Origin: Diphasiastrum complanatum
Taxonomy: Eukaryota > Streptophyta > Lycopodiopsida > Lycopodiales > Lycopodiaceae
Direction of reading: 5' to 3'
Length of the DNA: 64,000 nt
Assembly: GCA_029204225.1 (NCBI GenBank)
Contig: CM055100.1
Span: 17,621,650 to 17,685,649 of the forward strand
Under the pieces are notes generated by a model. That model searched no databases. It was given only the letters and a program-made list of their open reading frames with translations, and was not told the DNA's origin. Shown here in pieces: positions 1 to 11,281 of the stretch; the first letter of the stretch is position 1, and each line of letters opens with the position of its first letter. A program made the position numbers and the translations under genes.

Positions 1-245
1 TTGTGCTAGCGAAGCTCTTGCCAATTTTTCCAGTGACCAAAGCTTTCCAAACCTTCTATACTGCTTTTCGTTATACACTTGCGCCAAATATTTTTAGTTT
101 TTGACCTTGTTCCATCATGTCTTCCACAGATACTTCTCAGTCGCCTCGCTATACTATCCATCATAATGTCCCATCTACAACGGACATCATGATACTTCCT
201 AGCACAAGTATGGTCACTTAGTGGATGAACCTTGTGGAGCCTCTA
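1..245 (+). repeat. Retroelement-derived repeat, copy 1 (matches 58,536-58,770)
   Basis: By eye this stretch aligns with 58,536-58,770 in the same orientation. It includes the region around an ATG (117 here, 58,642 there) and ends at the shared words 'ttgtggagcct'. The second copy follows the 3' part of Gypsy-3, so the window probably opens inside a related copy whose polymerase region lies to the left. After position 245 the two copies diverge because Copia-7-derived DNA begins at the same point in the second copy. Confidence 0.75.
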
Positions 246-563
246 CTCACTATAATGGGTATTCATGAGAGAGCCTTCTCAAAGAGAATTAACATGGATT
301 TTATCACTCTTGCCTTCAGTACCTGGAAGGAGGAGAAATCCAAATTTTACATTCCCTTCCAAGGAGCCACACACAAGGTGCGCATAACTAAAGTCGCCCT
401 TGCTGCCGTAGGGATTTCATCTAGCACCCAAGCCTCACCGAACCACAAACAGGCCAAACAGGCTATTAATCCTTATATTGATACCACAAATGAGTTTTAT
501 TGGACAAATGACAGCTATTTCTTAGAGGCCATTATTGATCCTGCCATCCATGTTGTTGCTTAA
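117..563 (+). pseudogene. Unrecognised retroelement-associated ORF with one in-frame TAG
   Basis: An ATG at 117 opens a frame that runs to 563 with a single TAG at 219-221, followed in frame by a methionine at 225. The 112 residues after the stop include a W..E...F.IPF segment followed by a hydrophobic stretch. This faintly resembles the plant mobile domain carried by some plant retroelements, but I cannot assign it. The second copy at 58,642 keeps the same ATG and the same TAG and has one extra TAG where this copy has CAG. The downstream frame decays after 563. Most likely a retroelement accessory ORF, inactive. Confidence 0.4.
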
Positions 564-699
564 CTCCTCAATAATTTCTTGATGGTTGGAAACCTCAGAA
601 AAGACGTTATCTCTTCCCAGATTCTGCACAGGATAGTTGAATCCCAAGCCAAGATAGCTAAAGCACCTTTGGAACCATATAACTAGTTCAAAACTATGT

Positions 700-1158
700 T
701 TGGAGAGCTCAAACGAGCTATCAAGGGCAATACCATGCAGCAGTTTGATGTTGGCCAGTTGTTGTCACTCCTTGCAGCCTCCCATCTTGACAATAAAATC
801 CATGGCTTCAGTATGCCCTTTCCTTTATGACTTACTTTTACTAGACATTGTCGTGGCGCTCTACTTAATGGAGAAGGGTGATTTTATATTGTCTATGGCA
901 ACACCCACCAGGCAAAGTGTGCTTGTGAAAGACCATGTAAAAGCCCTTTGGGATCCAATTTGGGAACAATTAAGTTCTCGCATGACAAATGTTGGAGCGA
1001 CATGTAGGGTCGCATGTTCATTTGTTGGGATGGAAATTATTGGGTCGTTGGATGGATGGAGGCAATACATGAGGATTTGTGCTAGTCCGAGCCAGCTTCA
1101 TCAAGCCCAATGTCCAGAGTGGAATGGCACTACTGTCTTCCATGAACCAAATCAACAG
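700..1158 (+). pseudogene. Possible continuation of the decayed 5' ORF (unrecognised)
   Basis: A frame of 162 codons is open from 700 to 1,188. Its last part has a plausible composition and ends at a splice-donor-like CAG|GTTTGT (1,156-1,164). A T-rich stretch ending in TTGAATCAG follows, so 1,159-1,249 looks like a 91-bp intron. The frames on either side do not match (phase 0 out, a different phase in), so any gene here is broken. I recognise no domain. Confidence 0.25.
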
Positions 1159-1250
1159 GTTTGTCTAGCAGCTTTGCTATCTCCTTAAATTTGTTTTGTA
1201 ATACTTGCTTGGATAATTTATCTGTTGATTGGTTGTCAATTTGAATCAGG

Positions 1251-1459
1251 CTAAATGAGATTGGAATTGTAAAAATTGAGTTGGGCGATCAGTTGTATAG
1301 TGTTCGACGATTGTGTGAGTGTTCATTTGATTATTTCAAGACAAAATTTACGGAAGTTGAACTAGCTGAGGTGGAAAAGATACGAGCAATAGAATTGAAA
1401 CGTGGGAACATCATGTGGTATCCTCTTACATGTTATATGCTTGCTAGAGTGCTATATGA
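1251..1459 (+). pseudogene. Exon-like open segment, unrecognised protein
   Basis: The segment is bounded by an acceptor-like TTGAATCAG at 1,241-1,249 and a donor-like GAG|GTATGC near 1,459. In frame from 1,251 it encodes about 70 residues rich in charged amino acids (roughly FDYFKTKFTE then LAEVEKIRAIELKRG), which looks like real protein rather than random translation. No family comes to mind. It is too short and isolated to call a gene; it may be the second exon of whatever lies at 700-1,158. Confidence 0.3.
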
Positions 1460-2478
1460 GGTATGCATTACTGAGCATGTTGCATTTTTCTATTATTGAG
1501 CAAATGTTTTTTGGCCAAGATATTTATTGTGTGCATTTCTGAGTTGAGCGCATGATGACTGTGTAGCACGACATTGCACAAGAGATGGATGATGTTAGAG
1601 CCACTTCTTTGAACAAGCGTTTCATACGCAACCTTTGTTTTCCAATAGTTCAAATTGCTTGATGGGACAAAATTCGACACAATGGAACTAATGGGGGTGG
1701 AGTATCCCTACTCACCCTCAGGCGAGCCATTGTGTTTGAAAGCATATCCAGATGGAATGTCAAGAGAACTGCACCGATCTCATCTACTGGCATTGACTTC
1801 TTTCTCCCTCTCTTATTTCCCAATGCCACAACTTCTCCACTTTCGTGCTCATCACCAATATCTGTAGCTATTGCTCCAGTGTCCACAAATGATTGGGATA
1901 TCTACGTAAGCTCAATCGATTCCATATTTTGAATACCTTCAATTGGTTCAGTGACACTTATGTTGTGAATAACCTGAAAACCAATAATTTATCATAAGCC
2001 AAATTTATCATAAGCCAACTCACCAATATGATTTAGACCAAAATTATATCTTACAAATAAACAATATGTACTAACCTCTTCGACCAATGCATCATCTGAC
2101 AAGTGCATGCCAGCACTTTCCGTGTGTTCCATTTGAAGAAGTGTTTTCGCTTTTGATCTTGTCAAAACCATGCTCTGCATTTTACTCGCCATTGCTTGTA
2201 TTAGCAAGATTGTACATCACAGTAACAATACAAAATATCCAAAAACAGCCACTCAAAACAATTCAAAGTACCCACGTTGTGTGTCCCACGTTGCGTAAGG
2301 ATGGAGAGCAAGATCCAAGTTGATGTCAGAAGAGAAGAGTGCCGAGAAAAAATTTCTAGACCACAATAGGTTTTTGCCTCTCAGCAAAAAAACATGGAAA
2401 AATTAGATTAAAAAAACAAGTAAAATACATAACACAAAACTTCTATAGTCTAATTAAATAACCAGAAGTTTATCATAA

Positions 2479-2578
2479 TCATAATCATAATCATGTCCAG
2501 AGAAGCTGGGAAAATGATAACATCATAACCATAATCATAATCATGTCCAAAGAAGCTAGGAAAATGATAACATCATAG
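2479..2578. repeat. Two-copy tandem repeat, 50-bp unit
   Basis: The unit carries a run of ATAATC triplets, then 'tcatgtcc', then 'gaagct'. The 'tcatgtcc' word occurs at 2,491 and 2,541, giving a 50-bp period with only a few mismatches. Confidence 0.8.
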
Positions 2579-3619
2579 CAGGGTCCAGAGCCTTCTTGGC
2601 AAAGAAAGATTGTGGCTTTTTCTAGTTGGAGCTTTGTCTAAGAGCTTAAGCACCCTTAGTACTACAAGGTACTTAGTTGGCCCAACAAATTAACAATTTA
2701 TGAAGCTTATGAGATTGGTTGAAAACTTTACATATTTTGATAGTATAATTTTTTTTGAGAGCTGAAGTCATGAGGTTGAATGCTAATAAGACAGAGTAAC
2801 TCCACAACAAAAGTGGCCGAGAGAAAGAATTGAGCTATGTGTAAGGGAGCTGAAGTCATGAGGTTGAATGCCAATGAAGCCCTCCAAACTTACTCATTGA
2901 ATATCGATTATCATCCCTTCATGTTATCCCTCTTGTATCAATTCACTCTATTGGCTTTACACCCCTGCTTAACTCACCCCTATGATCATAGGTCTTGATT
3001 TTGCTACATGATCCTTCTTGTATTAGTAGGGGTCTATTATTTACGAGATTTTGATTAACCTCAACTCAATTCTTCTGTCCTCATTTTTTGAGCACCCTAT
3101 CCTTGTTGAGAAAGTAGGTTGTCCTATCCAACCAGCTCATTGCTTTTTTACATGATCTCTTATGTATCAATCAACTATATTAAGTTCACACCTCTTTTCT
3201 CTAGTTCTCATATACCATATCCAAATTAGCCTCTGGTGTTCCCTCTTTGTTAACTAAGCTATCTTTTTAGCACCCCTTCATTATTCAAAAAAATTTCAAT
3301 CTTCAATTATTTCTTGTGTGCTTGGCTAGGTTGAGTTTACAATAGAGGATAAAGCAATGACGAGGAGAAATTGCATACAAGTAGATGACCTTCCTTATAT
3401 TTCAACCCTTCACTCTTGGGCATGGCCAGCTATAGTCAACCCCTAAGTAACAGTGGTACAATTTGCTGAGAGAGCAGTAAAATATAGTTTTGAAAGTCTA
3501 TGCACTGAAGACTCTCCAATTCACGTATAGGAACTCAATCCAAAAAGCATCAAAGTGAATATTGGTTCAAAGGCTCAAGTTAGCATAGCATTAGAGTGAA
3601 TGTTCACATGCTCAAGTCA

Positions 3620-3729
3620 GCATAGCATCACAGCACGTGTTTTTATCAAAAAATTGCCTTCTATATATCAAATAGCATAGCTTCACAGCACATGTTTTTA
3701 TTTAAAAATTGCCTTCTATATAGCAAATA
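3620..3729. repeat. Two-copy tandem repeat, 55-bp unit
   Basis: Two adjacent copies start with 'gcatagc' at 3,620 and 3,675. Both contain 'cacagcac', a T-rich block and 'ttgccttctatata'. A third, weaker half-copy of the first part lies just upstream near 3,580. Confidence 0.75.
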
Positions 3730-4051
3730 CAAGGAATGACTATATGGCAAGAAATGACTACAAATACACTACTTTTAAGAACCTTTTCAAATTTGCAGTG
3801 AATAAGTGCAGCGAGACTCCCAGAGATATTGCACCTCAAATCTAGCAATACCTTGTCACTGTGACAAACATTTTGGTGAATTATGAACTTCTGAAGAATA
3901 CTTAAAATGTGGAGTTTTAAAACGTTTCTTATTATTTTGGTTTGACCTCGATCATTCAACAATTTCGGTCCAAAAAAAAATGCTAATTTAACGTGTCGGG
4001 GTCCATTTCCATAAATTCTTACTTTTGGCAATCTTGATTCCAGGACCCAGG

Positions 4052-4394
4052 TGAACCTGCAGCAGTGCAACATATTGCAAACTCAGTCTGGACAAATTTC
4101 TCAAACTCAATTTAGAGTCCCGACTTTCCTCTCCCTTCATCCTTAGTTACAAGCCTATGAGGAATATGATCTGATCAAAATACACAAAATACAGGCGGTA
4201 CTGGGCATATCCAAGGTGCCTTCTGAGCTGCAGCCAGGCAAAAATTTTTTGCCTCTGGCTGCAGCTCGGAAGGCACCTTGGACCGGCGAGCAATGCGCCA
4301 GACAAATTTTTTTTGCCTGGCTACAGCTCGGAAGGCACCTTGGATGTGCCCAGTACCGCCTGAGTTTGCAATACGTTGCACCGCTGCAGGTTCA
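4052..4394. repeat. Nested foldback (inverted-repeat) element
   Basis: The left outer arm, 4,052-4,086, pairs with 4,360-4,394. The left inner arm, from 4,193, pairs with the block ending at 4,361. The right arm is continuous, while the left arm is interrupted by about 106 bp (4,087-4,192). Inside, 4,210-4,282 is a near-perfect hairpin with roughly 30-bp stems, and its stem sequence occurs a third time at 4,318-4,344. The GC-rich stems (words such as 'aaggtgcctt') contrast with AT-rich surroundings. This is the layout of a foldback or MITE-type element. No coding capacity is apparent. Confidence 0.75.
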
Positions 4395-4625
4395 TGTATG
4401 TTATACATACATGAAGCTTGTCAATGATATTTGAGCATTCAATTGAAGGGCAAGCTCTCTGGCATGCAGCTTCCTCATAAAAACGATGTAGTTCTAAAGA
4501 TTGATCTCCACATGCTAATATTCAAAGCTCAAACTACGAAATTTTTTTATGTTTTTTGGACAACAAGTATGACAGGTTGAAGGCTCGGGTGTGGTAGAAG
4601 CATGATGTTTGGAGTGATACTGCCA

Positions 4626-5147
4626 AAAAGATCACATCATAGGTCCCAAATAGAAAAAGGATCCAATTTAGATTAATATAGTAAATATATCAACTAATCA
4701 AATACTACTTGTTGATGCAACTCTACATGCTTGCCACTACAAGGGCATTAATGATGAATGTTAAACATCAGAGCTTCTCATCTAATTTCATGATTTGAAA
4801 CTTACCTCTACATGATGCCTTCAAATGAGGGGCAAGCATATCCTTGCCATGCTTGGAATTTGACATGCACCCTTACCTTTCACTCGGATGGGCTTTTCTA
4901 TTTTATACCTTTCACATGACATACATAATGTCATAGTTCATGTCAAATAAAATAAATATGAACCTTTCAACCACATAATACATGTATTCTTGTTATATTT
5001 TACAATAGAATTTTCAGATTTTCAAGCTATCATATCATTTGACTTTTAAAAATTACATTTCAAATGGAACAGCAATTTTCAAGTTTGCCATTCACATGAC
5101 ATTCTTTTTTTTGCCTTCTTTGAAAGGCAAACTAGCTTTTGACGTGC
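4626..5147. repeat. 522-bp direct repeat, left copy
   Basis: This block matches 9,000-9,521 in the same orientation at a constant offset of 4,374 bp, so there is no net insertion or deletion across it and only scattered substitutions. The right end has a small hairpin, 'tttgcctt' with 'aaggcaaa', just before 'gacgtgc'. Neither end shows a clean TG...CA, so it may be a degenerate LTR pair or a segmental duplication. Confidence 0.85.
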
Positions 5148-5379
5148 ACTTGTACTTGGAAAGTCAATCCAAATGTCACTATGTCACCTACAGTGAACAA
5201 CGGTATTTGGTATGTGCAACAGGGAACAAGCCTTATGCAATCTGAAGTGGATGAATTGAACCTAGGGGGCTATATTCTAGAGACAACTAGTTCATGCTCC
5301 CACAATATTTCACAACAGAAAAATACGATTGGAGAATCTCAAGTGGCTTCCAATGTGGGTAGTTGTTGTAAAGCTACCT

Positions 5380-5930
5380 TTACAAGCTTTACTTCCGGCG
5401 CCATCGGCGCCAGCTATGTCCCCGGTGCCAGCAGTGCCCCTGCTGCTCCCAACGCCAATGGCACCGGCACCGCTCCTGGCGCCACTGTGACCAAAATCCA
5501 GCCGACGCCAAGTTCCTATGGTTGAAAATCTTTGATCGGTTCTAGCGAAGTCCAGAGAGCTCAGATCGATGTGCAATCACCTCACACGATCTAGGCATGA
5601 TTAAAGGAAGCCTGGGGATCAATAAAATCTAGAGAGAGAAAATGACTTTCTAGAAAGAGAAAATCCTAGAGAGAGAAAAACGTGCTTTACCAGCTTGGGT
5701 AGAGTGCTTGGTATGAGGGGAGTTGCCGAATCACACCAATACTATAGGGGAGTGCAGGTTGCGACTCAGGGCGAGCTCCAACCAAGTCTCAGCCTCCCTT
5801 GCTGGAATGTTGTCATGGCTCTCGCCTTGGCATGCTAGCACCCCGGAGACTAGGGTCGGTCACACACTTGAAATGTAACCTTCTCAGATTTATCAATAAA
5901 GTGGGATTTTGACTCTGATTACCTTCTGGG
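5380..5930 (+). other. GC-rich block then GAGA-rich, polyA-signal-bearing segment
   Basis: A GC-rich stretch at 5,395-5,500, rich in 'ggcgcc', lies inside an open frame (5,139-5,525) whose Ala/Gly/Pro/Thr-rich translation is probably compositional. It is followed by GAGAGAAA repeats (5,620-5,680) and an AATAAA hexamer at 5,895-5,900. This resembles the end region of a transcription unit or an LTR, but no LTR boundary or primer site is clear. Confidence 0.3.
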
Positions 5931-6013
5931 TTTCAGTGTTCGGTAAAAGCGCCAGTTGTAAGGCCGCTTTCAAATTTTTAACTTGGCACATAGCTGAGGG
6001 TCGTATCCCGGGA

Positions 6014-6087
6014 CGCCAGCGGTATGCCGTCGGGACCATTCGGTCCGTGGCGCCAGCGGTATGCTGTCGGGACCATTTGGTCCAGGG
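6014..6087. repeat. Two-copy tandem repeat, 37-bp unit
   Basis: The word 'cgccagcggtatg' starts at 6,014 and 6,051, followed each time by 'gtcgggaccatt' and 'ggtcc'. The copies differ at a handful of positions. Confidence 0.8.
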
Positions 6088-6189
6088 ACTGGTTGTTTCC
6101 ATATCTGTCGCGGCTTGTGGTTCTGAGTGTTCCTTGCATGAACGTGAATGGGTTAAGCTCTTGGGGAACGGGCTCTAACCTGTCGGCTG

Positions 6190-6500
6190 AGTTGGATGGC
6201 TTGCTTGGGTGGACGTTACCTGTTTATGGCTATCCAGTCTGGCGTGGCGCCAGGTTGGCTTCCAGCGCTCGTGACGAAGCTTTCAGTTGGTTAAGTCTGA
6301 TGTAAGTCAGACCGCTTGCTTGGAATGGATGTTACTCGTTTGTAACGAAGCTTCGAGTTGGTTAAGTTTGATGTATGTCGGGCGGCTTGCTTGGAGGGAA
6401 GTCACCCACATCGGGACCCCCGATCTGGCATGGCGCCAGGTTGGATCTCAATGTTGGTTTTTGGATCTCAATGTTGGTTAAGTCTGATCGTTGTTGGCGA
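6190..6500. repeat. Degenerate tandem/interspersed repeat cluster
   Basis: Related words recur at intervals of about 75 bp: 'ggcttgcttg', 'gttggttaagt' with 'tgatgta', 'ggcgccaggttgg' (twice) and 'ggatctcaatgttgg' (twice, about 16 bp apart). Frames through this region are open only because the repeat lacks stops; I do not treat them as genes. Such clusters are common in untranslated parts of plant LTR elements. Confidence 0.55.
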
Positions 6501-6652
6501 GTTGGCTGCTTGTATGTCAAGTGGGTTTGGATGGCAAGAGTTGAAGGCTGGGAAGCTAAGTCGTGGTTCTTGGCTCCCTTTGGGATGCCTGTGCTACAGT
6601 AGTGCCAGTTCTAGCATAAACTTCACCACCAATCCAACATCAGAACGGAAAG

Positions 6653-7024
6653 TTGAGACAAAGATCAGGTGTGTCAAAATCTGCTAAAGATAGAATGGAA
6701 ACGGGACTATCATTGAAAGGGCATGTACGAGAGATAATCAAAGTCCCTTCAGAACATAAGGAGTTATATATCGTTGAGAGCTTTGAAAGTAGTAAAACAG
6801 GTGCAATTGACCAAGTCACAATTTCCAATGAGCCATCATGCACATGTGTAGATTTATCCAAAAATATGTCCATGAAAAAGTACATACCTTGCAAGCATAT
6901 GTATTTTGTCTACTTGCATGTCAAGGGGCTGGATGTCAATGAAAATATGTTCATACATCAGCCCATCATTAGCTTGCAAGATCTTTTTTATATTTTTGCT
7001 TTGCCCTCGAAGGGTTTGTCTTAG
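6653..7024 (+). pseudogene. MULE/FAR1-type transposase remnant (SWIM zinc finger)
   Basis: The 123-codon frame contains CTC followed after roughly 20 residues by PCKH. This is the C-x-C...C-x-H signature of the SWIM zinc finger that lies C-terminal to the catalytic domain in MULE transposases and the FHY3/FAR1 proteins derived from them. Only the SWIM end is present; I see no upstream DDE domain. It lies between the 522-bp direct repeats, so it may be cargo of that unit or an older insertion. Expected to be non-functional by itself. Confidence 0.5.
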
Positions 7025-8999
7025 GCTATTGTAGAGGTATACCTAGTTGTTCGAACATTAATTGTTTCTTATTTGTCTAAGATGTCCGTTGTGGACTTCT
7101 ATTTTGATATGGTTTGTAATCAGTCCAAAATATTTCAAATATGTCCAGTTAACATATTCAACGGAATTCTCTAGGGAGTCTGCTACAAATGTGATTGTGG
7201 AATGCCATGAACTGTGCATTGTTTTTTTGTTATTGTATTATTTTCTTTTGTTATTCTTTGATCATGGCTATCTAAAACTCCAATGAAAAAAAATTGGCAT
7301 AACTCGCAAATATCTACTTGCAATTTGTCAAGCCCCCACATGTGGTAACATGCACACATGTGAGATTTACATATGTACATGAAATTGCAAAATACTCAAG
7401 CTAGATTTTGCCTTTTCTTCACACTATTAAGGTTGCATGCCCATTCAATTTTACATCACCAAAATATATGAGATGTTTATTGAGCTTGTGGTGCATCCGT
7501 GCAAAAAGCCTCAAATAACATTATTGTGAAGATGAAGATGTTATGTTGATGGCCTTGGCACTAGGACCTCTACCAATAGCAAGGCTATAAAACAACATGT
7601 ACATGAATGATTGTCTTCTCATGATAGAGGAACATGAATTTGGAAAGTCCACTCAAAATTATGGAGCTTGACATGGTTTGTTTCACTAAGTTGTAGCAAA
7701 GGAACAAGTCTAAGTTTTATGAGGATTTCAAAATATCAAATCCTTGAGAATATTATCGAGGTAGATTTTAGTTTTCAAACCTACATTATTCAAGTGCAAA
7801 TGGATCAAACCAAACGTAATTAGAAAATGCAACTATGAAAGTGGACAAGCATGGTGGATACTTCAAATACATTAAGAGCATCATAAACTCATGACCAATA
7901 CTTTATCATTCCACCAATTGTATGCAAAGTTTATCATATGCCAAACCCCTTGGAGAGTTTTAATGGAGTATACACCTTGAGGAAGATGAATTGGAGAGGT
8001 TTAAGCTCATTTGTAGATGAAATTATCGATCTATTGATGGTAGAATATTTCTTCATCCTCTAATATTTCCTAAGAAATGATCATGATGAATGTGATAAAA
8101 CACATGGTAGAGAAGAAATTATAGATCTATATCAATGGTAAAGAAGCATCCTTCACATCATATGAAATGTTTGGATATAAAGTGTGGGGATGCAAGAGAA
8201 GGAAGTAATGAAGACTAGGATGGAATTGATGCAACTGATGATGACAATGCTGATTGTTGGAGGATACCGTATAAACTGATGGCATAGTTTCAATTACCTC
8301 AAATAGGTGTTGAGGGTAAACCTAAACATGATGACATCTAGGGCTTGTAAGAATTTGATGCTACAATTACATACATATCAAGCAATATTAAAGTTAAAAT
8401 TGTAGAATCTTTGTTCTAGCATATTCAAGCCTTTTAGAACCTATATGCTATTTGTATCTTTGATTTTATATGATAATCTCATAACATTTTTGTTTCTAAT
8501 CTTTTCATCATTGGTCCTAATCGATGTTGATGTTTGGAAAAACACTTGAGGGGAAGTTAATCAATTTATGCATGTCAATCTTAAATGCCATATTCTCTCC
8601 AATCTTTAAGCCTTTGCATTTAGGTTGTTCATTATATGTCAAGACACAAAGTGAATGCAATGGATTGTCACATGCTTGTAATTGTTTGTACTTTGAAAAA
8701 ATGGCCCAAATAGTATTAGGCATTGTACATGGTGACATGAATGTATGCCATAAGAAATTTTTGTGTAGAAACTATACATGTTGCATTGCACAGCTTCATG
8801 TTCATTACATAGAACTGCTATTGTGCTTTCAATCTATGACATTTTTATGAACTTGCAACAGAGTGTGGCGTTAATGTTTTGTAGCTTGTTTGTTTTGGTA
8901 ACAAATACTAATTTGCGTCTTTTTGCGAATATTTTTAAGTAGCGATGTAGTATATATAACTATACAAAAGTATAAAAGCCTCCCAGTGAACAAAATTTG
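7025..8999. other. AT-rich intergenic DNA, no gene recognised
   Basis: Frames are short. A 108-codon plus-strand frame at 8,524-8,850 has Cys/Leu-rich translation without a motif I know. Parts around 7,600-8,300 may be decayed transposon internal sequence following the SWIM remnant, but no reading frame persists. Confidence 0.4.
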
Positions 9000-9521
9000 A
9001 AAAGATCACATCATAGGTCCCAAATAGAAAAAGGATCCAATTTAGATTAATATAGTAAATATATCAACTAATCAAATACTACTTGTTGATGCAACTCTAC
9101 ATGCTTGCCACTACAAGGGCATTAATGATGAATGTTAAACATCAGAGCTTCTCATCTAATTTCATGATTCGAAACTTACCTCTACATGATGCCTTCAAAT
9201 GAGGGGCAAGCATATCCTTGTCATGCTTGGAATTTGACGTGCACCCTTACCTTTCACTCGGATGGGCTTTTCATTTTAAGACCTTCCACATGACATACAT
9301 AATGTCATAGTTCATGTCAAATAAAATAAATATGAACCTTTCAACCACATAATACATGTATTCTTGTTATATTTTACAATAGAATTTTCAAATTTTCAAG
9401 CTATCATAACATTTGACTTTTTAAAGTTACATTTCAAATCGAACAGCAATTTTCAAGTTTGCCATTCACATGACATTCTTTTTTTTGCCTTCTTTGAAAG
9501 GCAAACTAGCCTTTGACGTGC
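9000..9521. repeat. 522-bp direct repeat, right copy
   Basis: Partner of 4,626-5,147, same orientation, offset 4,374 bp. Homology stops abruptly after 'gacgtgc' on the right and at 'aaaag' on the left, as expected for a defined repeat unit. Confidence 0.85.
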
Positions 9522-9763
9522 GTTGCAACTTGCAAATGCCAAGTCTGAGATTCCCCGCTATTAGAATCACACAAACATGTAGGCCTCTAAGTCTTTACCC
9601 TTACTAATGACCATCTTCAATAATTTCCTTGACCAACTTGAACACGAAGCCTAGCCTCTACAAGGCAAGACCAAAAATGATTTTGAATTTGAGCACAGAA
9701 CCTAGCTTCAACAAGGCCAAACATGAATTTTCCTAGACCAACTTGAAGACACATGCATTCTAA

Positions 9764-9799
9764 CCTTTTCACGATAAGGCTAGAACTTATCGTGAAAGT
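9764..9799. repeat. Short hairpin
   Basis: 'ttcacgataag' and 'cttatcgtgaa' form an 11-13-bp stem around a 7-base loop. It is not followed by a T-run, and no gene adjoins it. Confidence 0.6.
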
Positions 9800-9958
9800 A
9801 GGGTCTAACATAATATGTAACTTAGAAAGAGAATCAATTTTTGCTTGTTCACATTATGTGTGTAAGCTCAAACCGTACATGAATAGATGGCCCAAATTGA
9901 GTTTGAAGCCACCTTCACCGAGGATGTACAAATTAGATTAAGTTTACTTTCTAGCCCT

Positions 9959-10044
9959 AAAATAGGTCGTCCTCATTGATGAAATCTAAAAAATATGGAC
10001 TAAAATAGGTCGCCCTCATTGATGAAATCTAAAAAATATGGAGC
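9959..10044. repeat. Two-copy tandem repeat, 43-bp unit
   Basis: 'aataggtcg' starts at 9,961 and 10,004. Both copies continue with 'cctcattgatg' and 'aaaaaatatgga', with one or two mismatches. Confidence 0.85.
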
Positions 10045-11221
10045 TTTCATTCAAGAAGCCCCTCATGGATTGAACTCTGGCTTTCGATTTTTTTCCTCTA
10101 GTGGCATGTATGGCCCTAGTGCTCAAGAAACTATTTTGAGTTAACCTCAAAAAACCTACATTTTTTTAAAGCTTCTCAGTTTTTTGAAAACTATTACTCA
10201 TAAAAGGGTTTATATACTTGTTTAAAAAATCGTCAAATATTTTATGATACCAGGATTTGAAAAAGCATGCCGGTTCCATTCGTAAAGTTTTTCGGTTTTC
10301 TTGAGTGTTGAGTTGACCCCCTGTAATTTTGAGGTAAGTTTTTGGTTCTCACTTATTTTTTGATGACCAAGATTGTTATCATTGTTGAGCTTAATTAGGA
10401 TTTTCATTTTGTCAACCTTCCATCTCCGAAAGGCTCCTATTACACCGCAAAATCCTTTTGATTTCTAGACAATTGCCCTATACTTACCAAATTGGCCTAT
10501 TTAATATGACATTGTGTACTAAGTCAAAGACCTATGAATACACACTTTATGTTGGCTTGGGCCCTCTGAATATAATAGTATTACATGAGTGAAGTAGAGT
10601 GGCTTGAGCCTTAGGGGAAGTTGAATGACTCCTGAGTATTGTAAATTTGTAGTACTTGAATGCATTGTTTGGCAAAGAGGTTTCCCTCCAATATTATGCG
10701 TTTTTTAAAGTTATCGGTTTTTGAAATTTCTTGCCTAATCATGCATCTCATACTTTTTGCCGACATAATACAATATATGTACATTCATAAGCTATTTTAT
10801 TAACTCAATAAACCTATGTAAGCCAAGATTTGTAAGGGTGTCCTTTACTTTAAAACTATACACAAATTTCTTCCTTATAAAAATGACAAAATTAAAATTT
10901 ATTGCATTTAAAGAAACTTATAGATTTCTTGAAAGTCAACTTCCTTGTAAGTTTTTCGTGAAATCGATTTTCTACGAAAGATGCCGATTCCATTGTCAAG
11001 AGATGCCACCTTTCCCGAACAATGCCTGAATGGATGCAGTTTTAGAAAGGAATTGGTGGTGGCACCGTGGTGGGTCAAATTTGAGATGAATTGGAAATTT
11101 GATTGGTTCAATGTTGGTGCACGTGCTCCTCGTTGATCTATACTCCCGTGGAGGCGTGGACTAAGTCTCCCCACCTCTAGGAAACATGGACCTTTAGTTT
11201 CAAGGATTCTGTAGCCCCTCA

Positions 11222-11225
<4 letters not shown>
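10045..11225. other. Intergenic, no gene recognised
   Basis: A minus-strand frame of 105 codons (10,908-11,225) lacks recognisable motifs and borders a microsatellite. No other coding signal is visible. Confidence 0.35.
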
Positions 11226-11279
<54 letters not shown>

Positions 11280-11281
11280 GG
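11226..11281. repeat. (GA)n microsatellite followed by a G-run
   Basis: About 22 GA dinucleotides run directly into about 12 consecutive G residues. Such compound tracts are prone to length variation. Confidence 0.95.

Larger units (their letters stand above)
1933..4051. other. Intergenic, AT-rich, no gene recognised
   Basis: All six frames are short or look like chance openings. Besides two tandem repeats (2,479 and 3,620) there is a direct repeat of 'agctgaagtcatgaggttg' near 2,760 and 2,848, about 88 bp apart. I see no promoter, RNA gene or conserved protein motif. Confidence 0.5.

Noticed and set aside
4210-4282. MicroRNA precursor
   Set aside because: The stem is nearly perfect and repeated within a foldback, as in a transposon; no asymmetric bulges or expression evidence.
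5139-5525. 128-codon ORF with an Ala/Gly/Thr-rich tail
   Set aside because: The start overlaps the 522-bp repeat and the tail is a GC-rich compositional stretch; no domain or codon evidence.
5893-6687. Cluster of ORFs up to 109 codons on both strands
   Set aside because: They lie in tandem-repeat DNA and translate the repeat in all frames.
6653-7024. Complete MULE transposase or functional FAR1 gene
   Set aside because: Only the SWIM finger is present, without the upstream DDE domain or DNA-binding finger.
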